Below are positions 37,685 through 48,640 of a DNA stretch of 64,000 nucleotides, piece by piece. Below the pieces are notes generated by a model, which was not told the origin of the DNA, ran no database searches, and worked only from the letters and a program-made list of their open reading frames with translations. Each line of letters begins with the position of its first letter. The stretch's first letter is position 1. Source of the DNA: Apostichopus japonicus (taxonomy: Eukaryota; Echinodermata; Holothuroidea; Aspidochirotida; Stichopodidae). The translations under genes and the position numbers were made by a program. The stretch is taken from the NCBI RefSeq assembly GCF_037975245.1, contig NC_092579.1, positions 751,001 through 815,000 of the forward strand. The letters run 5' to 3'.

Positions 37685-40524
37685 GGGTCAGATCCAAAAC
37701 CTGTCAACCTCAGGGCTAAAATTTAGATGATCATAGTTATCAATTTTGATAGTTTTGTCCAAAAGAAGAACAATTTAAGCTTGCTTGGCAAAAAAATTAT
37801 ATTTGTATGTTTCTTTGTTAACGAGTACTGCTTAATTATATCAACAATGCACTTAAACCAGCGTTATGGACGGAAACAGCAATTTGTGCCACTGAACTGC
37901 AAGGAATGATGGAATTCACAGGAATCTGCACCTGAATAATTGTTTATGGTACTGATCTCTCCAAAATAGTTTTTGAAAAAATTAAGTAGGGCATCCCTAA
38001 TTAAGATGCTAATCGAGAAGAAAATCATTAATTCCGTCCATAACGCTACCTGATGTCATTAATCTCCTGGCAAGTTTATAGTTCACTTCAGTGATAAAAT
38101 TTGCATGTAATCTTCTGAAGGTTATCAATGCCATTAAGGATGAAGTGAAAAATTACCAGATTCCTGCATATTGATAAGCTGGGGTTCAATGAAACATCTG
38201 TGTTATGGATGGAATTAGGAAAACGTTATGGACGGAATGTGAATGTTATGGATGGAAATTACTTTCTTTGGAAAAACTATGCAGAATGTTTTTTATTAAG
38301 TTAAATCAAAGCAATCAAATGTGAATGAATGTTATTTAGGATGGAAAACCTTTTTTGACATGTACATTACAGTATTTTTCTAGGCTTTCAGGTGATGTTT
38401 TCCCCAATTTAAAAAAAAAAAGAAAAGAAGAAATTTCTGTAAAAATCCCAAACTTTGAGGATTTTTCATTTCAAAATAAGGCAAAACACCCTCCTGAAAT
38501 TTTTTGTACAAACAGGGTGGTACTATATCTCTTCCAGAAAAAAGTATCAGATTTTTTCAACATTACGCATTTTGAGTTATTGGCCGTCAAAGATGACCTC
38601 TTTTGTACAGTACATCGGAGCAGCTTAACAACTTCTTAAATTATTATTGAGAACAGCTAGAACCCTGAAATTTGTTTAGGGGTAAGAACTTTATACTTAT
38701 AGTTGAAGTATAAAACCCTGACAGCTCTAACATGGTTACTTTGGTAAAAAATTGGCATCAAAACTCCTACCTCATGCTGAATCGCAGCATGAAATAGCAA
38801 CTTTAGAGTTGCACAACTTGCAAACATATCATAGGAAAGCATTGTAATCATTATTTTGTAATGTTTGTACCAGACATAATAACCTCTGAAAGAATCAAGT
38901 ACCCTGAAGCAATGGTTTAGGAGCAATTCATCACTAAAAATAGCACATTTTTTAGTGAAAAGTACAAAAATCGTATATTTTGACACTTTTAAGTGGACCT
39001 AGCTCCACAAGACAATATTTTTGTAGCCTAATTTTTTATTTTCCTATTCTATGGGATAGACTCTATAGGCATCTGTAATAGAAAGGTACTAGAATGGTTA
39101 ATTGCTGAGAAATGAGACCTCAAAAGTCAAGAAAATGCCATGGTGGCGACAAATTGCGGAATTTCAAAGTGTGATAAATCGGCTGGAAAGCAATGCAACT
39201 GAAATTTTCAGAATATGCTTCATGATGGTCCAATCATACAAAAAATTTGGGAATTTTTGGAGAGGGTGCAGCAACAGCCATTCTTGATTTGACACGGAAT
39301 GACCCTTATAAATCCAAGTTGTCATCCTTATGCAACGTGGTTTTTTTGTATGAAGGAGACTGGTGGTTGGAAAAGGTGGACCAAATATCAGTTGACAGTA
39401 ATGATATCTATGTCTCCTTCCTACACCCTAAGGGCCCTACCAATACTTTCTTCTGGCCATCACCTGAGACAAATATCCCACTAGGAATGATCATGGGGAA
39501 ACTGGAACAGCCTGTCCTCCTAATTTCAAGTAGCAAAGTGGGAATTGCAACAAAGGTGGTTGAATATATATTAGGGACAAGTTTCAAAGAGATTGTGAGC
39601 CGTGATGGTGACGAAAAATTTTGACAAATATGAATCGATGTATTTTGTTGAGATTGAAAAGTCTATTTCAAATTTTCATGACTGTTCAACCATACAGGCC
39701 TCCCATGTCCACAGTTTTAATTGCATGTGTTGTTTTCTTTCATACAAGCTTTGCAGACTGGCGAAACTTTGATTGCATTGGCATTGTTTGAAGGAGGTGA
39801 ATCCACAAAAGTGAAAAAAACAAATGGGAAAAGTACTGACAGCCTTTGCTTATAGTGCTGAAAGCCACCTGATGAGTACCTTCAGCAAGAGTGACACTTT
39901 TCATGTGCTATAGCAATTCATTTCAGGCTAATTCAGTACTTTCCGTCCATAACATTCCGTCCATAACAATTCCTATTTCAGGACTAGCTCTTTCCCTTCT
40001 TATAATAAATTCAATTTTATTTGATATTATTACACATATTGGCCATAAGTATTAACTTATAACACACACTTCACAATGCAACAGTTGATCCTAAATCAGG
40101 ACAAAACCTTCCGTCCATAACGTTGTACATTCCGTCCATAACACAGAATTTTGGTTTGGGGTAGTGGGTTAATGGAGGTACATTGAAGATTATGAGTGGG
40201 AGTATGATAAAGCTAAGGTACCAGGCCTGTGATGAAAAGTACCTGATACTTTGAAATCCTGAACACTTCACAGAGTTTTGACCCACTATGAAGGTTGGTG
40301 GATATCGATCATTTTTCTGATTCCGTCCATAACGAACACCTAATTTGCATATTCAGACTAATATTGCACTACCCAATTATTTTTTTTCCGTTATATGGTA
40401 GAGGTATCCCAACTTAGATCAATCATGCATACCTTACCAAATACTAACTCTCACACTATTTTTGATGGGACTTTATCTCTGTGAATTCCGTCCATAACAT
40501 TGGCAGAGGTTTTGGATCTGACCC
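37685..40524. mobile_element. DNA transposon, 2840 bp, with TIRs, 4-bp TSD and subterminal motif
   Basis: The left end GGGTCAGATCCAAAACCT (37685-37702) is the exact reverse complement of the right end (40507-40524), an 18-bp perfect terminal inverted repeat. The direct flank AAAT occurs at 37681-37684 and 40525-40528, a 4-bp target duplication. The motif TTCCGTCCATAAC occurs 11 times only inside this interval. On the right it is always in plus orientation (39941, 39955, 40109, 40130, 40321, 40486). On the left it is mostly inverted (37863, 38202, 38225, 38245; two carry GGATGGAA), with one plus copy at 38032. The interior has a coding remnant at 39247-39624 but no complete transposase, so it is non-autonomous or dead. 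The superfamily is not determined. Confidence 0.85.
39247..39624 (+). pseudogene. Transposon-borne coding remnant, W-W/HPKGP/FWP domain
   Basis: An open frame of 125 codons inside the 2.84-kb element. Residues about 33-75 read VFLYEGDWWLEKV...YVSFLHPKGP...FFWPSPE. This pattern (hydrophobic strand, D-W-W, then h-S-F-h-H-P-x-G-P and F-x-W-P) matches a small domain that I recall at the C-terminus of many uncharacterised invertebrate proteins. It looks like a compact beta-barrel, which is inference. No catalytic transposase residues are visible. An upstream frame (39102-39287) may be another exon fragment of the same gene, frameshifted or spliced. The start Met is not necessarily the true start, because the frame is probably the 3' part of a longer gene. 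Confidence 0.5.
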
Positions 40525-40624
40525 AAATACCTTGATAAATAACAGAATGGCCGGAAGCATAGATGTTGCACGGGGAGATGACGTGACTATTGATGTACAT
40601 AATCAATTTCATGTGGAATCCTAA
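40525..40624. other. Flank of the transposon
   Basis: Short unique stretch starting with the right AAAT target copy. The inferred empty site is TTGACAAATACCTTGA. Confidence 0.6.
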
Positions 40625-41310
40625 TGGGATTCACTTACTCAACATGGGGCATCCTTTTATCAAGTATGAGATTCAACCCAGTTTCCCTTCTTCAGATAAT
40701 TGTGTTTGCAAGGGCTTCACATTTTGATTATATTGACCTCAAATGACAGTCATTGACCTCCACTAAAGAACAAATGTCTTTGTCTACTCAATATTGGGAA
40801 ACTGCATACAAGGATACAGTACATGATGGCCATGCAAGTTTTCCTTCTTGAGAGTCTGCAATAACAAAGATTTCAGATTTTAAATTCTGATGACCTCAAA
40901 TTTACCTTCACAAAAAACATCTACTTAATGTTGGACATCAAAGGATAGAGTCCTGACTTAGAAAATCAAATCTCAGTTTCCCTTTTTGAGACATTATGTT
41001 GATAATGATTTAACATTTCCAACTATGCTTGGCTGAAATGACCTTTGACCTCCGATATTAAGAAGAGGCTTGTCTTACTCACTATGGTGCCTACTTATTC
41101 AAATCAAGAAATCAACCAGTTTCTCTGCATGATTTATCGTAATTAGAAGGTTTGACCATTTTGGCCACTCCTGAACTTAATGACCTTTGACCTCCGCATA
41201 AAAATAAAAGCCCCTTGAACTCAATATGAGGCATAAACAAACCAAGTTTGAGATTGATCCAATCTCATCTTTTAGAGAAATTTTCACAACCAATGTGTTA
41301 CATGCACAAA
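40625..41310. repeat. Degenerate tandem repeat, unit about 135-160 bp (TGACCTTTGACCTCC)
   Basis: About 4.5 diverged units. Anchors are AGTTTCCCTTCTTCAGA-like words near 40680, 40835, 40968, 41117 and 41258, and TGACCTCAAAT or TGACCTTTGACCTCC near 40735, 40893, 41039 and 41181. It ends in a CACACACACAC tract. This type of dispersed repeat is old, and no coding remnant is seen. Confidence 0.75.
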
Positions 41311-42682
41311 CACACACACCATTGACTGCAAAGTACAAATCTCATTCCAAACAAGACCCTAATTACCATATCTCCTTTTTCAGAATACTAAATGTTTAAT
41401 ACTTTATGTCATTTAGCTCATATGAGGCATCTTGTATTTCTAGACTACTGTATGCTTTCAAGTAGTACAATGTTTAAAAATTCTATGCACTTTAGAGAAA
41501 GAGATGTGAATCACATAATTATTATAACTCTTATAGACGGAACCTTTTGTGTTCACACTGTCGTTAATACACTAATGCCACAGTTAATGATACACATGAC
41601 CTGTTTCTTAGTGACAGAACTGTTTATAGATACTGTACTACCATCAAGAGATGTTTAAAATGGTTTAATGCCAAACATTCCCTTTAATAAAGAAATGCAA
41701 CAACTACAAGTGAAGGTTGTTTATACTCAAGTCTAAAAACACAGCCTTTGCTCAATCCAAATCCATTCTCACTTGCATATAACTTGATTTTTAACTCTCA
41801 GTAGATTAGCAGTCTTCAGAGCTAACTCATTTCTGATGAGACTGACAAGTATGCATTGATTCATTAATCAAGTCGATAATTAAACTTTCATAATTTGCTA
41901 TAACTATCATGCACTATTGATAGCTTCAGGGTGTCAAGTTAGTGATGAAGATGTTTTGACCATGTTTTGCGATTCACAGGTTTAGATAGCATTCATTTTA
42001 TGCATTAAACAATACTGGCAATGAAAGCTGTTTGTCTGATAAATTATTGATGTATCTCACAGATCCAGACAGATCCTCCACATCCAAGAGATCTTAAAAG
42101 TGCTTTGCTTTCCAATACTGTAGTATTACCAGCGATGATGCACAACATACAGCAATAGTATAATACTAAGTCTGCATAACTATTGTGAGCTCTAGGGACA
42201 GTGAATTGACAGCAATTCTAATCAGAGCCTTGAAGAAGTTTGATGTGGTATCTCAGACAATCTTGATTCACACAATGATATTGAACAGATGGCTGTTACC
42301 GTATTGTGTGAGGGTTAAGAGCCAACTTGTTAGATACAAGATCTCTTGAACTAAGTTAATCTGCTCGAGAATCTTGCGGAACAAGAGGGGCATCACGCAT
42401 TTGCCAAGGCTCCCAAGATGTTCATCTGGAAGTTGTGCTTATTAGCACAGGTCTGTGCATTGTCTGCCAATACAATAGCCCAGATTCAAGCTGCTAGAGC
42501 TTGTGAAGGCGCAACTGCCTTAATACACTTCCTTCTCTACATGTAACATTGTACACAAATACCACTAAATATATAACTGTTTAACTGTGAAAAGAACAAT
42601 AAACTGAACGAACTAATTAAAGAGGGCAAAGCTGAAAGCATAGTCTACCATCTCCGACGACATACTGTAGGGACAAGAACAT
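41311..42682. other. Intron sequence with one isolated 62-codon open stretch
   Basis: Mostly AT-rich and unique. At about 42353-42544 a less AT-rich block is open on the plus strand for 62 codons between stops (includes LAEQEGHHAFAKAPK and AQIQAARACEGATA). No splice sites or family are recognised. Confidence 0.4.
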
Positions 42683-42963
42683 AACTATGTGTGTTAGGCT
42701 CAGTAGGCCTAATAATCCCAATGACATGTATTACATAGCAGTAACTATGAGTGTTTTTGCTCAGCAGGCCTAATTAGCCCAATGATATGTATTACATAAC
42801 ATACCTATGTGTGTTTTTGCTCAGTATGTCTAATTAGCCCATAGACATGTCAATAACTATGTGTGTTTTGCTCAGCAGGCCTAATAATCCCAATGACATG
42901 TATTACATAGCAATAACTATGTGTGTTCAGTTCAGCAGGCCTAATAATCCCAATGACATGTAT
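42683..42963. repeat. Minisatellite, unit about 55-62 bp, 5 units
   Basis: Core ACTATGTGTGTTTTGCTCAG followed by CAGGCCTAATAATCCCAATG and ACATGTATTACATAGCAATA. The last unit is interrupted by the 2.06-kb transposon, which sits in TATTATA|...|TATAGC. Confidence 0.92.
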
Positions 42964-42967
42964 TATA

Positions 42968-45026
42968 TGGTCAATTCCATGGTGACTCGCATGACATTTT
43001 TACTCAAATTCCTCTCTATTTGATATCATTTAACAAATAAAGAAATTACCTGGGAGAAAAGCATTAATGTAGCAGTGAATGTACGCCTTAATCCTTACAA
43101 CAGTAGAGAAAAAATATTTATACCTCAAGTATTGGGGGTGAAATTTGCGAAAAACTAAACGTGACTCGCGTGACAGTTACTATTAGCAAAAATCAGAATG
43201 CACACACAAATGTTCGATTTCTTATGTCTTATTAAAAATTTTCCAATCACTTTTTATAATCATACCGAAGTTGAAAAATACCTCTACCTCAATTGCTATG
43301 CAACTTTGAAAAAAAGTTGTAACGCATGAAAATAACGATGAAGATGTATTGTGACTCGCGTGACAAGAAAACGTGACTCGCGTGACAAGTTCACTTTTCG
43401 GATAGTTCTAGACCAAATGCAGTAGTGAATTGAGGGTACAGATCTTGCATAGTGAAATATAACATTCATTGGTCTAGAAAGTGTCCAAAAGGTACTTCCC
43501 TTGGGAATGTCCAGATGATATTAATGTCCCGGAGTTACCTTCATGACTGCAGACAGTCTACTGTACGGGTAGTACAGTTGTTCAGGCAATATATTTTGTC
43601 AATTAATATTTATAACAATATTTAGTCTGTTGAAGTCACTCATTTGAAAGTAATAGAAGAAACAGATCTATCAAAATGTGATTCAAATTACCATTCTCAT
43701 TTGTCATATTTGAATAAACCAAAAGTGTAATATTTGAGAAGATACATTTGCTCATAGGATTGTGGGAATGATTGAGCAGTTAAGACCTTAAGGTTGTCAA
43801 GTCATAGCACATGGCATTGCCAGATACAAATGTAGATTATGTTTTAGTATAATACTAAAAAATCAATGACATGTGCTAACTTTCCAAATGTGGTGATAAA
43901 ATAGGCATTATATTGCGAATAAATATTCATGATTTTAAATTCTGATATTTCAATTGAAATTATGATAATTAGTTGCATTATGTGTGCCCATATTATTCAA
44001 GTTGCCTAATTAAAGGGGAATGCATATGATATCTTTAATCAGTGATTCATTCATCAAACTAGATAACATCCCTGTAATTTTCACACAGAAAATAGGTAGA
44101 AACACTATCTTGATTTGACGTGACTCGCGTGACGTGACTCGCGTGACATTCATAAAGGGTGATTTTCTGCAAAATTTGAATATCTTCTGAAAAGGAAAAT
44201 TCAGTAATCCTTTTGGTATCTATGTGAAGACTTGATATTCATTATTTTGGAGTAAAACTATTGTGCAGGCAAGGAGAAAAAAAGCAAACACAGTAAATTT
44301 TGTGACTCTGTGACAGTAAATCGAGGGTGTTTACTGTTTTCTATTTACCACTGTTGTCTAATGCCTTGATATCAAAATAAAATTGAAGCTATTAAGTGAG
44401 CACTATGCCATAGCAAATATAATTAGTCCAACACACAGTAAATAGGTAGAAACACTATCTTGATTTGACGTGACTCGCGTGACGTGACTCGCGTGACATT
44501 CATAAAGGGTGATTTTCCGCAAAATTTGAATATCTTCTGGAAAGGAAAATTCAGTAATCCTTTTGGTATCTATGTGAAGACTTGATATTCATTATTTGGG
44601 GTAAAACTATTGTGCAGGCAAGGAGAAAAAAAAAAAAAACAGTAAATTTTGTGACTCGCGCGACAGTAAATGGAGGGTGTTTTCAATTCACCACTATTGT
44701 CTAATGCCTTGATGTCGAAAAAAAATTGAAGCTATTAAGTGAGCACTATGCTATAGCAAATATAATTAGTCCAAAAAACTGATGATATCTATGATTACTA
44801 TGTACAAATCTGCACAAAATGAAATTTCACTGCATTTTTCATAATTTGGTTACAACGGGAACCATTTGTTATAACTGACCCCATAATCAAACAAATGATG
44901 TTTCGGGGGTGAAAAAATTATTTTTAGTAACTACAAGTATTCTATTTATTGGAAACTTATACAATTTTAATGTACAATGATTTTAAATTTTTTGGTATGA
45001 TGTTGACCTTATCATGGAATTGACCA
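42968..45026. mobile_element. DNA transposon, about 2059 bp, with TIRs, 4-bp TSD and motif array
   Basis: Left end TGGTCAATTCCATG (42968-42981) and the reverse complement of the right end (45013-45026) match perfectly over 14 bp. TATA flanks both sides (42964-42967, 45027-45030); ATAT with the ends moved by one base fits equally well. The 14-mer GTGACTCGCGTGAC or a close variant occurs at 42982, 43161, 43351, 43373, 44120, 44134, 44302 (degenerate), 44470, 44484 and 44651, all in the same orientation. Twice two copies abut exactly. No transposase frame is present, so this is a non-autonomous element. Its end resembles that of the 37.7-kb element. Confidence 0.82.
44089..44788. repeat. 350-bp tandem duplication inside the transposon
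   Basis: The block starting AAATAGGTAGAAACACTATC repeats after exactly 350 bp (motif pairs at 44120/44134 and 44470/44484). The copies differ by a few substitutions, an A-run length change and damage to the motif copy at 44302. Confidence 0.93.
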
Positions 45027-45030
45027 TATA

Positions 45031-46744
45031 GCTGAAAAACAAAAGTATTTCAAACATGAAATGTCAAAACTAATCACTCCCTAGCCTGATCATAGATGTA
45101 TGCAAGAGCTAATTAGTACTGTGCCTTTGCAATTTTATGTGCTTAACATTCCTACTGACAAGTTGCCCTTCATCAGTTCTTCATATGCACGATACTAGCA
45201 GAAAGCTAATGCTCTCAACTACTTATGAAGTCTTTATAGATCTACAAATGGGTATTTATCCAATAATGAGGCAATAAACGACAAAATTGCATAACTTAAA
45301 AACCGGTCAGTTTTATATGTTCAAATGCTCATAAATCATGTAGCAATACAACGTACAAGTGTGATGGGCTTCATTCCCCGTTTGGCTTTCGCAGATTTCA
45401 CTGGGGTTTCCAAAGTACAATGCATGGTCAAATGAACTTTGTAGTAACTTTCTAGTAAGGCGAAATGGTCTGAATTTGTACATGTACTGTACATACATGC
45501 AAGTTTGATAGAGTCTCGGCAAGTTGCATGGAACAACTTGAAAGAAAGGTAGAACCGTGTGACTTCCAGGTGATGAAAACAAAATAAGTTTTTAAACAAT
45601 CATGTAAGCATTGTGTATAGGACTGTGTGTGTGTGGTTTCTTGAAATGGATACATTTATTCATGAGGCAAACGAAACAAATAGGGATGGGGGAACAAGAT
45701 TAAAATTGGTGGAAAATACCATCCCCATGCACACCTGGGTGCTGTCACCACATTCAGATATTCCCTCAAAGTGAATTTCAAGCAAAAAGTTAGAAAGAGG
45801 AATCACTGACATTTCTTGGTTTTTCTCCAAATTATTTGGATAACTGTCCTCTCATCCCAAGCTATCACTTCAGAATATTTTCACTTTTTTTTGCATTTTA
45901 GTCAACTTCAGCTAGAATGAAACCAGACTTAAAAATCACTAGCTTGAAGTGAACACCTTTTTAATTATGTTTGTACACCAGCTTTACAAAAACAAAGAAA
46001 CAAAAATAGAAGGAAAAAACAACAACCAACCAGAAAGCCAGTTGGTTTTGTGCATCCTTGCCTTACAATGTGCTCAAACTTCAAAATTACTACTGTATCT
46101 GACTAATGTAAAGCAAGTGAGTTAAATTTGTCCAAGAATTAAGAGAGAACACAGTGAAGATTTCCAGCTCTTATCAATTTGTAGCACTCCCTTGTGGGCA
46201 GCAACCATTTCATTACCTGGTATTAAAGGATTTTACATTAACTTGTTTTTTTATTCCAAATGTTTAAATATCCAGAAAGAACAGTCTTCCTATGTGAAAT
46301 ATAGACACATAGATGTATGAATAAGAGGACATTTTCTTTTTCCAATTTTGAGGTAGCAAATTGTTATCAATGAGAGCTCTACATGGCATTTTTTTATACA
46401 TGTGAAATATTTTCACAACTTCTGCCAAAGCAAAGGTCATCAAGTATAAATCACAGAAAAAATGGCAAATTTTGAGACCATTTGAGATAACCTGTTGACC
46501 CATTGAGACAATTTTTTTGTTTGCACCATTTAGAGATAACCTGTTGACCCCTTGAAGCTCAGAGGATGAAAAGTGATAAGAACATTAAAGTGCAGATAAA
46601 AGCAAGAATATGACCTCTCTGAAGCAGATTTCTTTACCTGGATGCCAGGTATGTTTCATTGAAGACCTATAAAGCCCCCGCTCATAAAACTAAACTGAAC
46701 TGAATTTGACCAAACTATGTTCACCAAAACAAAAATTAGCCATC
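45031..46744. other. Intron sequence with a small duplication
   Basis: Unique AT-rich DNA. GAGATAACCTGTTGACCC occurs at about 46484 and 46532. A GTGTGTGTGTG run lies at about 45626. The open frames at 45313-45655 overlap each other in different frames and look random. Confidence 0.5.
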
Positions 46745-47601
46745 TGAGGGGTAGAGCCTACTTTACTCACAAACACAGAAGTGCACTACTCTGAGGGGTG
46801 AGATTCCTGTACCCACAGACACAGGGGTGAGATTCTTGTACCCACAAGCAAAGGAGTTCACCAATCTGAGGGGTGAGATTCCTGTATCCACAGACACAGG
46901 GGTGAGATTCCTGTACCCACTGACAAAGGGCTGAGATTCCTGTACCCACAGGCAAATGAGTCCACCAATCTCAGGGGTGAGATTTCTGTGCCCACAGACA
47001 CAGGGGTGAGATTCCTGTACCCACAGACAAAGGAGTTCACCAATCTAAGGCTTGAGGTTTGTCTACTCATATGAGTTCACCAAGGACAAGCTTCCTATGC
47101 ACCAACAAACACAGGAGTTCACCAGTCTAATGCATGAGATTCTTGTACTCACAAAGAGAGTTGTTCAACACTCCGAGGGGTGAGATTCCTGTACCCACTG
47201 ACAAAGGAATTCACCAATCTGAGGGGTGAGATTCCTGTGCTACCAAACACAGGAGTTCACTAGTCTAATGCATGAGATTCTTGTACTCACAAAGAGAGTT
47301 GTTCAACACTCCGAGGGGTGAGATTCCTGTACCCACTGACAAAGGAATTCACCAATCTGAGGGGTGAGATTCCTGTGCTACCAAACACAGGAGTTCACTA
47401 GTCTAATGCATGAGATTCTTGTACTCACAAAGAGAGTTGTTCAACACTCCGAGGGGTGAGATTCCTGTACCCACTGACAAAGGAATTCACCAATCTGAGG
47501 GGTGAGATTCCTGTGCTACCAAATACAGGAGTTCACTAGTCTAATGCATGAGATTCTTGTACTCACAAAGAGAGTTGATCACCACTCGGAGGGGTGAGTC
47601 T
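46745..47601. repeat. Minisatellite (GAGGGGTGAGATTCCTGTAC) with 138-bp higher-order unit
   Basis: Basic phrase GAGGGGTGAGATTCCTGTAC followed by CCAC(A/T)GACA(A/C)AGG, irregular on the left (46745-47100). From 47113 a 138-bp higher-order unit (anchor AGGAGTTCAC at 47113, 47251, 47389 and 47527) repeats almost without change. Confidence 0.95.
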
Positions 47602-48304
47602 GTTGTACAGTATACTTCATCATATATGTAATATGCATTCTCAACTTGATGTGAACTTAACCCCTTTTCTTGGATGTGATAAAACAAACCCAGACTTTAT
47701 AGATCTACTCTAATGCAGTTGCAAAGCATGAAATAACAGCAAACTTGAGGCAGTTTATTAAGAAAACATTCAAAGGGTACATTCATGATGTCATCACTCT
47801 CTTAGTCTCATCAATCACAGCTAGAAGATAAAGATAGGAGTTTGTGGATAGCTGAGACACTATGTATATTTGAGAGGCAGAGAAGCCCATTAACATATAT
47901 GACATAGTAAAGAGGTGATCATTCATTAAAGAGGATCTGTACATTTAAAGCGATAAACTGAGAAACAATGTTGGTAGATGTGACGTTGTGCTTAACTTCA
48001 GAAGATAGGAGTCAATTCTGAATGGAAATCTTGAGCTCCAAATTATGTAGCATATGTTGCTCAGTAATACAGGCCTGATCTCAAGCTATGACATATATAT
48101 GTAAAGTAAAGTTTTTAAGGTACAAAATTAAATTTTGTGATGTTGAAGAAGGTTAAAATGCATAGCTGGTGATTTATCGACATCCTCTAATCCGTTCTAA
48201 TGTATGTTACATCAAATCTTTACACTTGTACCTTTCCATTGATGTATGGCACATTGTGTTATTTTCTTATGGGACTCGGTAAAACTTGATCAAACCTAGC
48301 ACTT
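47602..48304. other. Intron sequence, nothing recognised
   Basis: Unique AT-rich sequence between the minisatellite and the THAP fragment. Confidence 0.5.
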
Positions 48305-48474
48305 TTGGACAAGGAATTTGCTCTTTTCGCAAAACTTTCTAAGCGCTCACGTGACTGCAGGTCACCCAGTGACGTACTTGTGCCGAGTCGGTTGAGGAAC
48401 AATTTTGATCACGCTATTCACTTCAGACCTAACAAAAGGCCTATACGACACTCTGTCATACTGTTAGTATCAAA
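48305..48474 (+). promoter_or_regulatory. CpG-containing segment upstream of THAP fragment
   Basis: Slightly CpG-richer than its surroundings (AAGCGCTCACGTGACTGC, CAGTGACGTACTTGTGCCGA), with a CACGTG E-box-like and a TGACGT CRE-like word. It may be the relic promoter of the THAP-bearing unit. Composition is the only support. Confidence 0.2.
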
Positions 48475-48637
48475 ATGCCAACGAATTGTGTAGTAGGTTG
48501 CAAAAACACTTCAGAAAACCTAAATTTAAGTTTCTTTACGATTCCCAAGTCATCAAACCGACGATAAACGTCACAGGTTTTGGATTAATTTTGTAAGGGA
48601 CTTCCCACCGCCTGCAGGCAAACACGTAGAGGCAGTA
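48475..48637 (+). pseudogene. Broken THAP zinc-finger domain
   Basis: ATG at 48475 starts MPTNCVVGCKN, the usual opening of a THAP (C2CH) DNA-binding domain with the first two cysteines. It continues LSFFTIPKS, the F-x-x-(F/I)-P block, and RR, then hits TAA at 48565. One base on, the frame resumes with KRHRFWINFVRDFPPPAG, which carries the invariant Trp of the family. So there is a single-base frameshift. The frame then stops at 48638 before the C-x-x-H pair that should complete the zinc site. THAP domains occur in P-element-type transposases and in host regulators. I cannot say which this came from, and I find no transposase body downstream. Confidence 0.7.
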
Positions 48638-48640
48638 TAG

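Noticed and set aside
40625-41310. TGACCTTTGACCTCC words as nuclear-receptor response elements
   Set aside because: The words are part of a degenerate 135-160-bp tandem repeat and show no promoter context. Their resemblance to DR1 sites is probably incidental.
46636-46668. Possible minus-strand exon with donor CCAG|gtaaag
   Set aside because: Only 29 nt, poor acceptor, and phase 0-2 that does not fit the other exons.
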